The position numbers were made by a program, and so were the translations under genes. The notes below the pieces were generated by a model, which did no database searches, was not told the origin of the DNA, and saw only the letters and a program-made list of their open reading frames with translations. A stretch of DNA of 64,000 nucleotides from a virus: IMG/VR virus record IMGVR_UViG_3300009128_000008, positions 1 through 64,000 of that record; one strand, given 5' to 3'. Below, in pieces: positions 27,899 to 37,233 of the stretch (position 1 is the stretch's first letter; every line of letters begins with the position of its first letter).

Positions 27899-28204
27899 TT
27901 ACATAGCAGCCCAGGCTTCAACTCTAATCTGCTGACCTGGATTTGCCGTTCTAAACCAAATATAGCTCACTCGCCGATTATTAAAAAATAATGCGGATGT
28001 GTCTGTACCAGGCATTAAATCGCCATGAAGAGTGCGCCCATTAAAACTATACTCTACCCTTTGAGTACCTTCGTTAATTAAAGAAAAGGAAGACAATCCA
28101 CGGAAATTAAACTCAATTTGTGAATTAGCTGGAAAAGCTGCCGGAGTAACATTTACTCTCCTAAAAAAATTAAAATCTTTTCCTTGTGTTATTGGTGCTG
28201 CCAT
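27899..28204 (-). CDS. Small virion protein candidate
   Basis: The 101-aa protein is predicted mostly beta ('IEFNFRGLSSFSLINEGTQR', 'VEYSFNGRTLHGDLMPG'), a plan seen in head or tail decoration proteins. It follows the capsid gene after a terminator, with its own GGGG-rich ribosome-binding site and a possible -10 TATAAT at 28253-28258. No family could be named. Confidence 0.5.
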   Translation of the reverse strand: MAAPITQGKDFNFFRRVNVTPAAFPANSQIEFNFRGLSSFSLINEGTQRVEYSFNGRTLHGDLMPGTDTSALFFNNRRVSYIWFRTANPGQQIRVEAWAAM

Positions 28205-28274
28205 AATTACCCCTATACCTGTTGTAAATTCACTTCACTATTATGTTTTTTTATTATAAGTGAAACCTAAATAA

Positions 28275-28310
28275 AACAAAAAAGCCCGCATAATAATTTA
28301 TACGGGCTTA
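28275..28310 (-). terminator. Intrinsic terminator after the major capsid gene
   Basis: On the minus strand AAGCCCG and CGGGCTT form a 7-bp stem around a 14-base loop, followed by a T-rich tail (TTTTTTGTTTTATTT overlapping the stem end). It lies about 40 bases after the capsid gene stop. The transcript of the highly expressed capsid gene most likely ends here. Confidence 0.85.
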
Positions 28311-28346
28311 AATTTAAGTCAGTAGACTATTTTGTAGTAATCTAGC

Positions 28347-29357
28347 TTATGCGCCAATTACAGTGCTCTTGTTACCAGCAGATACGCCGCGAGGATTGAC
28401 AATACCAAGACCAATGATCTCGGAAACAACCCAGCCCAACTTAAGCTGCTTGGGTTCATCAGCAGGAAGAACCTCAATATCCTGTCGAACGGGCATTACG
28501 CCTACGAACTCAGGATCGGCACAAGCAAATACTGTACCAGCAGGAACGATCTTGGAAACCATAAGATCGGCGCCCCAAATATGAGCATGCAGACCAGTCT
28601 GTAGAATCTCACGATGGGTCACAGGATCAATATCACCAACACCAACAGCACCACCACCGGACGACCAATTAAGGATGTCGGTGAATTCGTTGATATTCAT
28701 GAAGAACTTGGTCGTAACAAGGTCCCAACGGTCAACTTGCTGCTTTAGCTCGACAAGGTCGCGCCTTAGCATACCACCGTCAGCAATGTCTTGTAGGGTG
28801 TTCTCAGCCTGAGCAGCAGCATTAAGAGCCGCAAAACCATTAGCATCTTCTTGTGCCATGATTTCTTGACGGGCCTTCTGCACTGCACGGTCAATAACGT
28901 TAAATCTTCGCCTCTTAACCTCAGCAATACGAACTGTTGGATTTGAGTAAATCTCAAACTCAGGAACAGTTACACGATCGCCAAATACGCGACTCTCTGG
29001 GCCAGTACCATTGCTAGAAATAACAACAGCAGCCACATCGATATCACGATCATAAACAGGGAGTGCACCCTGAGGTAGCGGATCAACAACTAGCGCCCTA
29101 CGAAAGATACCTTGATAGTCAAGATTCCTACGAATTGGATTAGCCATAGCTTGAGCCAAAGCGATTTTGCCGTCATGACTCATAATAGCACGGGAAATTA
29201 GCTCATCACGTGCATCATCTGTCAGGCCTGGCTGACCACTTAGAGCTAGATTTGAAGGTGTGTTATCTTCAATAATTGAAGCGTACTTAGTTAGGGTAGT
29301 AAGTGCATCCTTAAGACTGGAAGCATTAATTTCTCCCTGGGTATTAAACATATTCAT
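28347..29357 (-). CDS. Major capsid protein (HK97-fold type)
   Basis: The 336-aa product has the plan of an HK97-fold capsid protein. A helical N-arm (about 1-95) is followed by a spine-helix region ('RRFNVIDRAVQKARQEIMAQ'), a P-domain ('VTTKFFMNINEFTDILNWSS') and a C-terminal strand set ending 'GLGIVNPRGV'. It is flanked by a decoration-like gene upstream and a strong terminator downstream, as expected for the most abundant virion protein. TAGGAG at good spacing precedes the ATG at 29357. Whether the N-arm is cut by the prohead protease cannot be seen from sequence. Confidence 0.88.
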   Translation of the reverse strand: MNMFNTQGEINASSLKDALTTLTKYASIIEDNTPSNLALSGQPGLTDDARDELISRAIMSHDGKIALAQAMANPIRRNLDYQGIFRRALVVDPLPQGALPVYDRDIDVAAVVISSNGTGPESRVFGDRVTVPEFEIYSNPTVRIAEVKRRRFNVIDRAVQKARQEIMAQEDANGFAALNAAAQAENTLQDIADGGMLRRDLVELKQQVDRWDLVTTKFFMNINEFTDILNWSSGGGAVGVGDIDPVTHREILQTGLHAHIWGADLMVSKIVPAGTVFACADPEFVGVMPVRQDIEVLPADEPKQLKLGWVVSEIIGLGIVNPRGVSAGNKSTVIGA

Positions 29358-29428
29358 AGTATATATACTCCTACGAGGTTAAAAGGCTACTCGCTAAGCC
29401 AGTAACCGTGATTAAAACTTGAACAATC

Positions 29429-29450
29429 GGGCGCCCGATCACGGGCGCCC
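29429..29450. repeat. Twin GGGCGCCC palindromes forming a strong hairpin
   Basis: Two copies of the self-complementary octamer GGGCGCCC (29429-29436 and 29443-29450) are separated by six bases and extended by C/G pairs. They form a very stable GC-only stem in RNA on either strand, in an otherwise AT-rich genome. It lies between the decoration gene and the major capsid gene. The minus strand lacks a clear U-run after it, so an RNA-processing, stability or partial-termination role is more likely than full termination. Confidence 0.6.
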
Positions 29451-29467
29451 ATTCAACTTAGGTTAGA

Positions 29468-30142
29468 TTATAGTTCAGGATGGAAATGAATCACAGCCTC
29501 AGTGAACAGCATCTGAGCAGCAGCAGCACCAGGCGGAGAGTTCAACGCAGAGGTTAGATACCGTGGGGTAGTAACCAAGCTTCCATTAGTCTGGAACTCA
29601 ACAAACCTAGCAACAACGACCGCCTCAAAAGCAGCGCCAACAGTGGGTGTCAATAGACCAGTGGCAGTAGCATATAGAGCATCATTACCAACAAGAGTGC
29701 CATTACCAGGTACAAGACCTGTTCCTGCAGTCTCATCGACAGCGTCTAATGTTACAGCGTATAGACCAGGCTTATCCCAAAGGGTTACCTTACCACTACC
29801 AGTAGCAGTGTGCGGGCCTAACTGAGCACCAGTATTGACTACTTGACCAGCAATTCCGCCAACGACCTGACCAAACAAAGTACCATAATTTGTGGTCCCA
29901 TCATCCGTTAGGAATAGAGGACGAACACCAGCGGTAAGATTGGTAGTAACAGCAGGACGAACCTGATTTACTACGCCAACATAGCCATCACCAATATCGG
30001 AAGTTGCAAGATCCACATTTGCAGCGGTGCTTACATAACCGAATTGAGCTACCTCACCACCAAGAATGGTTAGATAATCATTGTCGTAACCGTCGAACTG
30101 ACCAAGCGGCTGGATTCCGGGTTGTAAAATTCTAAGAGCCAT
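29468..30142 (-). CDS. Capsid decoration/stabilisation protein candidate
   Basis: This 224-aa, beta-rich, Gly/Thr/Ala-rich protein is encoded immediately upstream of the capsid gene in transcription order, where head decoration proteins usually lie. Its start 'MALRILQPGIQPLGQF' parallels 'MTLRIVQAGNALPFSF' in the 230-aa protein at 37653-38345. Both continue with a similar 'G..A......SD..IGV/YVGVVN' pattern, so they are probable paralogues. Two DGY tripeptides are present. The preceding 173-base gap is non-coding and AT-rich, with a TATAAATG box at 30239-30246. Confidence 0.55.
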   Translation of the reverse strand: MALRILQPGIQPLGQFDGYDNDYLTILGGEVAQFGYVSTAANVDLATSDIGDGYVGVVNQVRPAVTTNLTAGVRPLFLTDDGTTNYGTLFGQVVGGIAGQVVNTGAQLGPHTATGSGKVTLWDKPGLYAVTLDAVDETAGTGLVPGNGTLVGNDALYATATGLLTPTVGAAFEAVVVARFVEFQTNGSLVTTPRYLTSALNSPPGAAAAQMLFTEAVIHFHPEL

Positions 30143-30315
30143 TTTTTATCCTTTTGAGCACGATTAGTTGGTGTGCTCCTATTAAAGTCTTACATCTTTC
30201 GGTCTTACTTACAATAATAGTCATTGGACAATTATTCACATTTATATATATTTATTAGTATAATGATCTAAAAAATCTACTTTTATTTTTTTTTTATTTA
30301 TCGAATTTTCGATAT

Positions 30316-30942
30316 CTATATCGAATTAGCGATAATTTGTAATTTTTCTTTCCTGGAAGCTTCTTTTTTACTAGATTTATATTTGGCGATCAGGCTTAGA
30401 GCGCTTTCCAAATCACCAGGGTTTGTTAAGAATTTTTTGCTAGAACTGATAATGGCGCCGGACATTTTGCCACTTACCTCACTAACTAGAATAGATTCGA
30501 CAGCCTTGGCAGCGCTATATAATTGCGGGTTCATCTTGCCGTCTATAGGACCACCATATGGAGCGCCAATAAGAGGATGAGAAGCGCCTAAAAAAGATTG
30601 CCAAGATTTAATTAAATTAGACGCGCTTGTGTCTTTTTTCTCATCTTTTTTCTTTTTATCGTCTGTTTCCTCGGGCTTCTCATCAACATCTGGTTTTTCT
30701 TCCGCCTCAAGCTCCTCCACCTTCTTTTTTACTTCATCAAGTTTCTTCTTTCTTTCTGGTGGTAGGATATATCTCAAATATGAAAAACTTTCCTCATCAT
30801 CTAGCGATTGTAAATCAAGCGGACTTGTGCTGGCTATAAAAGGCTCACGAGGACGAGAAAAATTCCTCTCGTCCGACATAACTACCGGCTTAAAATAGGA
30901 TCCATACTCCCAGCTGGATGGCATGTCTATTAATCCGCTCAT
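30316..30942 (-). CDS. Hypothetical virion-region protein with charged coiled coil
   Basis: The 208-aa protein has an acidic/basic Lys-Glu-rich centre (residues about 60-105) likely to form a coiled coil, followed by a helical C-terminal domain ('SAAKAVESILVSEVSGKMSG'). No family is recognised. It is the last gene before the capsid cluster and directly follows the 401-aa gene. Confidence 0.5.
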   Translation of the reverse strand: MSGLIDMPSSWEYGSYFKPVVMSDERNFSRPREPFIASTSPLDLQSLDDEESFSYLRYILPPERKKKLDEVKKKVEELEAEEKPDVDEKPEETDDKKKKDEKKDTSASNLIKSWQSFLGASHPLIGAPYGGPIDGKMNPQLYSAAKAVESILVSEVSGKMSGAIISSSKKFLTNPGDLESALSLIAKYKSSKKEASRKEKLQIIANSI

Positions 30943-30954
30943 GTATTTGATTAC

Positions 30955-32160
30955 CTATACATACCGAAGATATGTGCGCTCTTTCTTTTTCTTTCCTTCT
31001 GTTGGGAAGCGCACATAAACTCCCTCTTCTTTTTCTTTAGTAACTTTTGGCGTCTTGCCCTCTAATGCGCTTTCTTGCCTCTTTAATACTTTATACGAGG
31101 CTTTAATATCGGTCATCACATCTTCTTCATTGTTAAAATACTTAATCAACTCCTCGTGACTACTAATTTGCTTGGAATTTTCAGCTATAGCCTCATTTAA
31201 TGCCTCAAGAGCGTCTGTCACGTCTTCAACATCACTCTGTACAATAAACTCTTTAACTTTACGAAGCATCCTGTATATAGAGGTTTCCTTCGATCTATAT
31301 TGTGTTTCCCTGAGCTGTATTAATTTAATAAATTTTGGAATAATCCTGCTAACATGCCGCGCTAATTTCTTATACGCCCTAAGCATTTTTACAGCATCTT
31401 GTTTGTATAATACCCTTGCCTGTATTGCAGCATTACGAACATCCGCCGAAGTAACCCCCTCATCATCATCAACCTCGGGACCAGATCGAATCTTAATGGA
31501 CTTTACAGCTTCTGCAGCATCACGTAGCCTTGTTATACTGTTAACTAGCGGACGAAGATCGGGTTCCATTTGAGGATAATCATCAACCAACATATCTGAG
31601 ATTTCTTCTAGAGCAATTATGGCATTTTGTTCAACGCCTTGTACCAATGTTGTGTTAGAGAAAAGCTTTGTAAGACCTCCAACAGCAAACACAACACCAG
31701 CAACAATTCCCGCTATTGCTAATGGTGGCAAAGCTTCTTTAACCAATCTGCCAGAACAAGAATCAGCCAATGTCATTAAGTTTTCATTCTTGGTGCGATC
31801 TAGCATAAATGCACCCTTAACAAGTTCATCTACTAATTCTTTTTGCGCTTTTACATATCTGTGTTGAGTAAGCTTTCCATCATTAGGCTTTAAAGCAATA
31901 TATGCCATCATGTCATGACGCTCTTTTAAATTCTCCACTAATGCATTGAAGCGATCATATGACGGAGCTACTACTACGGGTTCTGGATGAGCTTTGTCCA
32001 ATATATCATCATCCTTTCCGTTTGGTTGTACACCATAAAGAGCTTCCACGGCAGAAAGATCCCGAGATTCATAACTGGGATTTGTTTCCTCTGCAGCTTC
32101 CTTTACTAATCCCTTCTCCTTAGCAATCTTGGTATATTCATCAAAAATTTCGCTATTCAT
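30955..32160 (-). CDS. Hypothetical virion protein with membrane segment and AHP motif
   Basis: The 401-aa protein starts with 'SEIFDEYTKIAKEKGLVKEA', typical of proteins in this cluster. It carries the AHP motif (53-88: 'ILDKAHPEPVVVAPS', then a Glu/His-rich helix) shared with the 1264-aa and 1233-aa proteins. A single hydrophobic segment lies at about 145-163. The rest is helical and ends in a Lys/Glu-rich tail. It overlaps the 410-aa gene by eight bases. It is probably an internal head protein, but the function is unknown. Confidence 0.5.
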   Translation of the reverse strand: MNSEIFDEYTKIAKEKGLVKEAAEETNPSYESRDLSAVEALYGVQPNGKDDDILDKAHPEPVVVAPSYDRFNALVENLKERHDMMAYIALKPNDGKLTQHRYVKAQKELVDELVKGAFMLDRTKNENLMTLADSCSGRLVKEALPPLAIAGIVAGVVFAVGGLTKLFSNTTLVQGVEQNAIIALEEISDMLVDDYPQMEPDLRPLVNSITRLRDAAEAVKSIKIRSGPEVDDDEGVTSADVRNAAIQARVLYKQDAVKMLRAYKKLARHVSRIIPKFIKLIQLRETQYRSKETSIYRMLRKVKEFIVQSDVEDVTDALEALNEAIAENSKQISSHEELIKYFNNEEDVMTDIKASYKVLKRQESALEGKTPKVTKEKEEGVYVRFPTEGKKKKERTYLRYV

Positions 32161-33385
32161 TTTTACCCTCTGCAGATTTTTTATTCCTTATGGCTCTGCG
32201 TGCCGGTCCAGAAAACTTATCTACTATTTTTCTTATTCTTGTCTTTGGCGCATCAGCTGGACGATAATGTTTCGGTGGAATTACCAGTCTATTCGGCATT
32301 GCACTAGAATAATTCCTTTCGAAATCCCTAACTACACGCCGAAATGATGGGGACGACATTATAATATCATCATATCCCACCAAATCACGATATATATCTG
32401 TCGCCCAAACTAGCAACATATTCTCTACTGAGCCGCCCACTAATGGAACAACCCAATAACTACCACTAGAAACTGTCCCAGGTGCCGCCTTAGGAGTTGT
32501 TGTGGTCCTCCTTGTGGGTGTCCTTGCAGTTGCTGGAGCGGTATATGAAGCCGGCACAATAGTTTCTGTCGTTTCTCGTCTTGCGCTAGGTGTCTCCGGT
32601 TGCTCCTTTTTCCCTTTATCGCGGCCCATCAACCCTCTTAAAGCGCCTGCGCCAGCTATTAACCCGGCACCAATTAAAGCAGTTTTAAGAGTCCATAATA
32701 ACAGTCCGCCTCCAAACCACTTTAACAGACTGGCACCACGTGGTCTTTTAAATAAATTGCCAAATATTCGACCAATTACACCAACGTTTCCACCAAATCC
32801 CTTTCTCTTCGGAAATAAACCGGGAATATCTGGTGTTTGTTTGCGGCGACCAAAAAGAGCAAAAGACACTAATGGTGATGGATCGTCCAAGCTATCTAAC
32901 GAATCCTCGTCACAATATTTTCGCAGACCATAAAACATATCATTGCAAGCGGAACTACTTAATGCGCCAGCCTCAGATTGAATTACAGACTGCCCAATTG
33001 AAGATACCTCGGCGCTACTAATAGGTTTGCCACTTTCAATTTTGGGCTTTAACTTATCAACCATTTTGCCCAACAGCGCACCAAGATTAAACCCAAAAAT
33101 CGAATCTAATAGCAATGAAACAATACCTAAAACAGGATTTATTCTAAATAATACAGTGGGAACTAGAAAATTAAGTACAGTCCCAGCAGTTCCACCGCCA
33201 CTTTCACCAACCTTTTCAGCAAAATGATTCTTAATAGACGATGCTATCCCGCCTAATCCTAGTTCACCGAAAATACCAGCACCTTTAATGATCTCGGCAT
33301 CAGCTCTGGCCAATTTCTCAACCAAAATGGTATCTGCAATATACTGTAAATCATCTTTTCTTTGTATATTATTCATAGTATACAA
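32153..33385 (-). CDS. Hypothetical membrane-associated virion protein
   Basis: The 410-aa protein has two hydrophobic regions. The first, at about 66-105, is rich in Leu, Ile and Phe; the second, at about 220-250, is Gly/Ala/Leu-rich. They are separated by a hydrophilic stretch with three Cys. A Thr/Pro/Arg-rich linker (about 255-300) and a basic C-terminus follow. It has no signal peptide. Membrane-active internal proteins are sometimes ejected with DNA to form a channel in the host envelope; this is inference from composition. Confidence 0.5.
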   Translation of the reverse strand: MYTMNNIQRKDDLQYIADTILVEKLARADAEIIKGAGIFGELGLGGIASSIKNHFAEKVGESGGGTAGTVLNFLVPTVLFRINPVLGIVSLLLDSIFGFNLGALLGKMVDKLKPKIESGKPISSAEVSSIGQSVIQSEAGALSSSACNDMFYGLRKYCDEDSLDSLDDPSPLVSFALFGRRKQTPDIPGLFPKRKGFGGNVGVIGRIFGNLFKRPRGASLLKWFGGGLLLWTLKTALIGAGLIAGAGALRGLMGRDKGKKEQPETPSARRETTETIVPASYTAPATARTPTRRTTTTPKAAPGTVSSGSYWVVPLVGGSVENMLLVWATDIYRDLVGYDDIIMSSPSFRRVVRDFERNYSSAMPNRLVIPPKHYRPADAPKTRIRKIVDKFSGPARRAIRNKKSAEGKNE

Positions 33386-33394
33386 ATGCCTTAG

Positions 33395-36300
33395 TTATCT
33401 TCCGCCGCCTTTTTGATATATATCAGTTTTTACTTCCTGATACCTTTGCGCAATCATATCCAACCATTCGTTATAATACCAATACACACCAGGTTTTCCA
33501 CCTTCGCCTTGTAGAATTCTCTTGCGTAAAGATCTTGGTACCATTCGTTCAAATTCAGTTTTAATTCTACGCAACTCTTCATACAATAAATCACAGAACT
33601 TCAAAAACTGGGCTGACGCAGTTTGTCCAGACCAATCTTGAGCCATCGCCTCCACCTCTCTAATGTTGCGAAGTAGTACCGGTCGTTTTAATTTTTTGCC
33701 CTTCTTTTCTGTGGCTACATAATAATCACCACCAGGACCACGCTCAACCTCCAATTTATACCCTAACTCTCGCGCTGCTCGTTCGCGCGCCCTAGGAGTA
33801 GCCCTTGCCCTTCCAATAATTTTTGAAACTAACTGTGGTCCCTCAGCGCCTACCCAGTCACCTAATGACAATATTGTCCTCTGATTTGTAGGAATGCGTG
33901 GCCACCATTCAGTATCATTTAGATCTAATGTTTTCCAAATAGGAGATCTGTTTGGATCAAAATCGGGTCCTATACGTACATCACGCCCAACAATATCTCG
34001 GCCGCCTACTCCTCGGTCTCTGCCAGTTCCACGGCCGGCGGGTACCCTGGCTCCACCAGGTCTTCCGGCGCCTCCAGGGCCAACTCCAGCTCCAGGAGCG
34101 GGTCGGGCAGAAATTATTAATATAACACTATTTCTCTGATCTGCCTTTGGGGCTTGCTCCGCCACAACGGTCGTCAGCTCGCCAAATAAAGCTGGAATCA
34201 TCCCAGAAAGTATGCGAGCATTTTTTTGATATGTTGCCGCATCAACCTTATCCGCTCCACCTGGCAACAGACTCTTAACCGTCTCTATAAAAGATTCTAA
34301 TCTAGTTGGCTCTGCCATATACGCTGCTTCGAGCTGTTTATTCAAAAGGGCCAGAGCAAACATCCACTGATTAGATGTCAGACCAACCCCGGTAGGAGCA
34401 ACATATGGCTCATCCTTCATATAAAGCCACTGACCATATGCATATACAAATCTGAATCCTTGAGGCTTCGCTGGCCATATGCTAGTGCGAGTGACTGGGT
34501 TAATTCCTTTACGCTTCTCCTCTGGAGATTGTTCCAAACCCGGCTCGGCCCGCTGCTGCTCCTTAGTAATAGGAGTACGCGTTTCCCTCTTTCCAGCTTC
34601 ATCACCATATTGGCGAATTACCCTTGTAACCAATCTTTCCTCATCCAGCTTATGGGCGGCCATCCAGCGCTTTACAATTCCGTGCTTCTCTAAATATAAT
34701 TGCAGCGCAGATAAAGAAGCCAGATCTTGATTCGTAATTTTAACGTTAGGAGGTCCTTGAAGTTTAGACAGATCAACAACAACAGATATCAGCTGTGTTT
34801 TCCCTACATACTTCTTGCTCACAGCATAATTGACCGACTTATCCATAGCCTCTACAATCTTTTTGTTTGTAGGCGCGTACATCTTGGCAGATCTTACATC
34901 ATGTAAATACCCGCGGCCAGCAGGGCCGGGAGTAATAGTGCCTGATATTGTTGATGCTTTTGCCGCTGTTAATACATCATTCCATTTGCGCCTAAAAGAC
35001 TCTATTTGCTCTAGTGCAAATGCTGTTTTCTTTCCCCACTTACCATCTGCTGGGCTTGTGCTTCTTGGCCCGGATGTTCCCATCTGAGACACAGCGGAAA
35101 ACACACGATCTATCTCTGGTTTAGTAATTTTAACTTGCGCCAACACTCTCTGAGTATCGCCTTTGTTCAATGTATCTTTAAGTTTAAGCATGGAAGTTTG
35201 CATTTCCATTACCTTGTTAACTATAGGGATCTGAGCGGCACTAGGAGTTTTACCACTGGGTCCGCGAGGCCTAGGAGAGCCTGATGGAGGGGCATCAAGA
35301 GGAGCTGGTACTGGTGGAACAGGATTTGCCTGCTTAACAATATCATCTAAAGCTGAATTAGCTCTGCGACGACGTGTTGGTGGTTTTGTTCCCTCATTCC
35401 ACTGTTTGGACCACGACAACACATCTTCTTGACTCATGCCGGCAAACTCAGGCCCCAAAGCGGAGATTGTATCAAAAAATTTCTTACTCTGATTTCCAGC
35501 TTTCACGGCAGCCATATAATTTATAGTTGCTTTATAATTAGTTAGTGTTGTTTCATAGTTTTTGGTACCTTCTTCATATCTGTCCAACAATCCTCTTAAC
35601 CTAACTGCCGCCGAACTTAAATTATTATAAGTTTCGCGTGATATATCTATATAATAAGGCTTATCTGATGCCAAGTGTATATATGGTGTAAACTTTCTTA
35701 TGGCAGCCGTAATCTTTGTAATTGCTTGCGCTATCATAGGGCCATATTTTACATAGCCCCACTCAAACCCCAAAAACTTTGCCAATCGATCAATCCGCCT
35801 TGTCCACCTTCCACCAACTTTAAACGTTGTTTCAAGTTTCTTTTTAACAGCCTGCAATAATGAAATCACAGCAGCAACAGATGCAGCAAATTCCTTCTTA
35901 CCACTAGTGTTTATTTCTGGCGATTCAGAAATGGGGCCCATAGCGCTTGTAAACTTGGCGGCAATCTTTTTTAACTTGGCACTTGTCTTTTCATTTAATT
36001 CCTCACACGGCTTCCAAAATTTAGCATTAAACTCAGCAACCAAATAGTTGTAAATAGCAAGTGCAGCCGCATTTACTTGTTTTGTGTCAAGTCTAAACCA
36101 GGAATATAAATTATCCTCAGATTTTTCAGCGTCTCCTGGTAAAGGCGCCCAAACAGATTGGGCGTTATCTGCCCAAATATCATGGGCAGTATTTGGCGGA
36201 GAAACTAACGACCACGAAACATCGCCCTTCTGTCGAATTTTTAGAATGCTGGGCCCTAATACATCGCCGGGACCCCATTTGGTACCCCTCTTCTTTCCTG

Positions 36301-37189
36301 AACCAGGTTGAGATCCCCAAAAGAATTTAGATTGGCCAGTTTCATTTCCTATTGCAGCTAAGTGTTCGTAATTTCCTTTTAATTTATTAGCAATGCGCCG
36401 CGGACCTTGAGAAGGATGAAAGTCTCCTACAATATACTTATTATAAAGCGCCACATATTTGTTTAAATCTTCAGGAGACTGGCCGGTAGCTTTTGCAAAA
36501 CTATCGCGCGCTTTTTGATCTTTCAATAAGGCTCTAGCATTCAATGTCCATATGGGCCAATTTAAACCTAAGGCGGAGAGAGCCCCAAAAACTAAGGGGC
36601 CAATCTCAGCATACGTATCTTCCAACTCGCCTGCAACAGAATCCATATCAACCGGTCCTGTTGGCATTTTTGGTGGTTCTTCTTTTTTAGGCTCCACCGA
36701 CATTTTCGGCTTGTCCGAAGGTAGGCGCCACTCTTTAGGCAGATTAGGGTAATCAGCAGTTTTCTCTAAATCCACGCCCAAAGCCACAGCGGCAGATCGT
36801 ATAGCATCATCAATTACCTCAGCATATTTACCAGTTGGTTTTTTATTTACAATGTCTAAAATCTTCTTATGAGCACTCTCTTCAGTCTCAACAACACCAT
36901 ATCCGCCCTGTGATGGAGCAACCTCAACATCACCATCAGGATGAGCGCTTTCTAACACATCCTCGCCATCTTCATCTATAGCGCGATACAAATGAGTTTC
37001 GGCCATTTTGAAAGTATGGATTTTGTCTTCAAGAGATTCAGCCTCTTTTTCAAAACCTTTCTCCCTCATTGCATTGGCCAAACGCACCATATCCGCAAAC
37101 AAATCTTCAGTTGGCTCATACGATACACTATCTGATGCCTTTTTAACAACTTCCTTCAACTCTGCTTCTTTAATCATGTTTTTTTCCAT
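33395..37189 (-). CDS. Very large internal virion protein candidate (AHP motif)
   Basis: The 1264-aa protein starts with a helix 'MVRLANAMREKGFEKEAESL' and then the AHP motif (78-111: 'VLESAHPDGDVEVAPSQGG', followed by a Glu/His-rich helix). The rest is mostly helical, with two Pro/Gly-rich linkers (about 615-650 and 1030-1070) dividing it into three parts. The middle part repeats 'KVMEMQTSMLKLKDTL'-type helices. No enzymatic motif is recognised. Length and position between head genes suggest an inner-head or ejection protein. A peptidoglycan-binding role for the central part is possible but not supported by clear motifs. Confidence 0.55.
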   Translation of the reverse strand: MEKNMIKEAELKEVVKKASDSVSYEPTEDLFADMVRLANAMREKGFEKEAESLEDKIHTFKMAETHLYRAIDEDGEDVLESAHPDGDVEVAPSQGGYGVVETEESAHKKILDIVNKKPTGKYAEVIDDAIRSAAVALGVDLEKTADYPNLPKEWRLPSDKPKMSVEPKKEEPPKMPTGPVDMDSVAGELEDTYAEIGPLVFGALSALGLNWPIWTLNARALLKDQKARDSFAKATGQSPEDLNKYVALYNKYIVGDFHPSQGPRRIANKLKGNYEHLAAIGNETGQSKFFWGSQPGSGKKRGTKWGPGDVLGPSILKIRQKGDVSWSLVSPPNTAHDIWADNAQSVWAPLPGDAEKSEDNLYSWFRLDTKQVNAAALAIYNYLVAEFNAKFWKPCEELNEKTSAKLKKIAAKFTSAMGPISESPEINTSGKKEFAASVAAVISLLQAVKKKLETTFKVGGRWTRRIDRLAKFLGFEWGYVKYGPMIAQAITKITAAIRKFTPYIHLASDKPYYIDISRETYNNLSSAAVRLRGLLDRYEEGTKNYETTLTNYKATINYMAAVKAGNQSKKFFDTISALGPEFAGMSQEDVLSWSKQWNEGTKPPTRRRRANSALDDIVKQANPVPPVPAPLDAPPSGSPRPRGPSGKTPSAAQIPIVNKVMEMQTSMLKLKDTLNKGDTQRVLAQVKITKPEIDRVFSAVSQMGTSGPRSTSPADGKWGKKTAFALEQIESFRRKWNDVLTAAKASTISGTITPGPAGRGYLHDVRSAKMYAPTNKKIVEAMDKSVNYAVSKKYVGKTQLISVVVDLSKLQGPPNVKITNQDLASLSALQLYLEKHGIVKRWMAAHKLDEERLVTRVIRQYGDEAGKRETRTPITKEQQRAEPGLEQSPEEKRKGINPVTRTSIWPAKPQGFRFVYAYGQWLYMKDEPYVAPTGVGLTSNQWMFALALLNKQLEAAYMAEPTRLESFIETVKSLLPGGADKVDAATYQKNARILSGMIPALFGELTTVVAEQAPKADQRNSVILIISARPAPGAGVGPGGAGRPGGARVPAGRGTGRDRGVGGRDIVGRDVRIGPDFDPNRSPIWKTLDLNDTEWWPRIPTNQRTILSLGDWVGAEGPQLVSKIIGRARATPRARERAARELGYKLEVERGPGGDYYVATEKKGKKLKRPVLLRNIREVEAMAQDWSGQTASAQFLKFCDLLYEELRRIKTEFERMVPRSLRKRILQGEGGKPGVYWYYNEWLDMIAQRYQEVKTDIYQKGGGR

Positions 37190-37233
37190 TGCCGTTTTTT
37201 AAAGCTTTGGGTTGCTATTTATTGCTATTATGA

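Noticed and set aside
30143-30315. TTCGAT-type inverted repeat near the 3' end of the 208-aa gene as a terminator
   Set aside because: The minus strand has an A-run, not a U-run, after the short AT-rich stem, so termination is unlikely.
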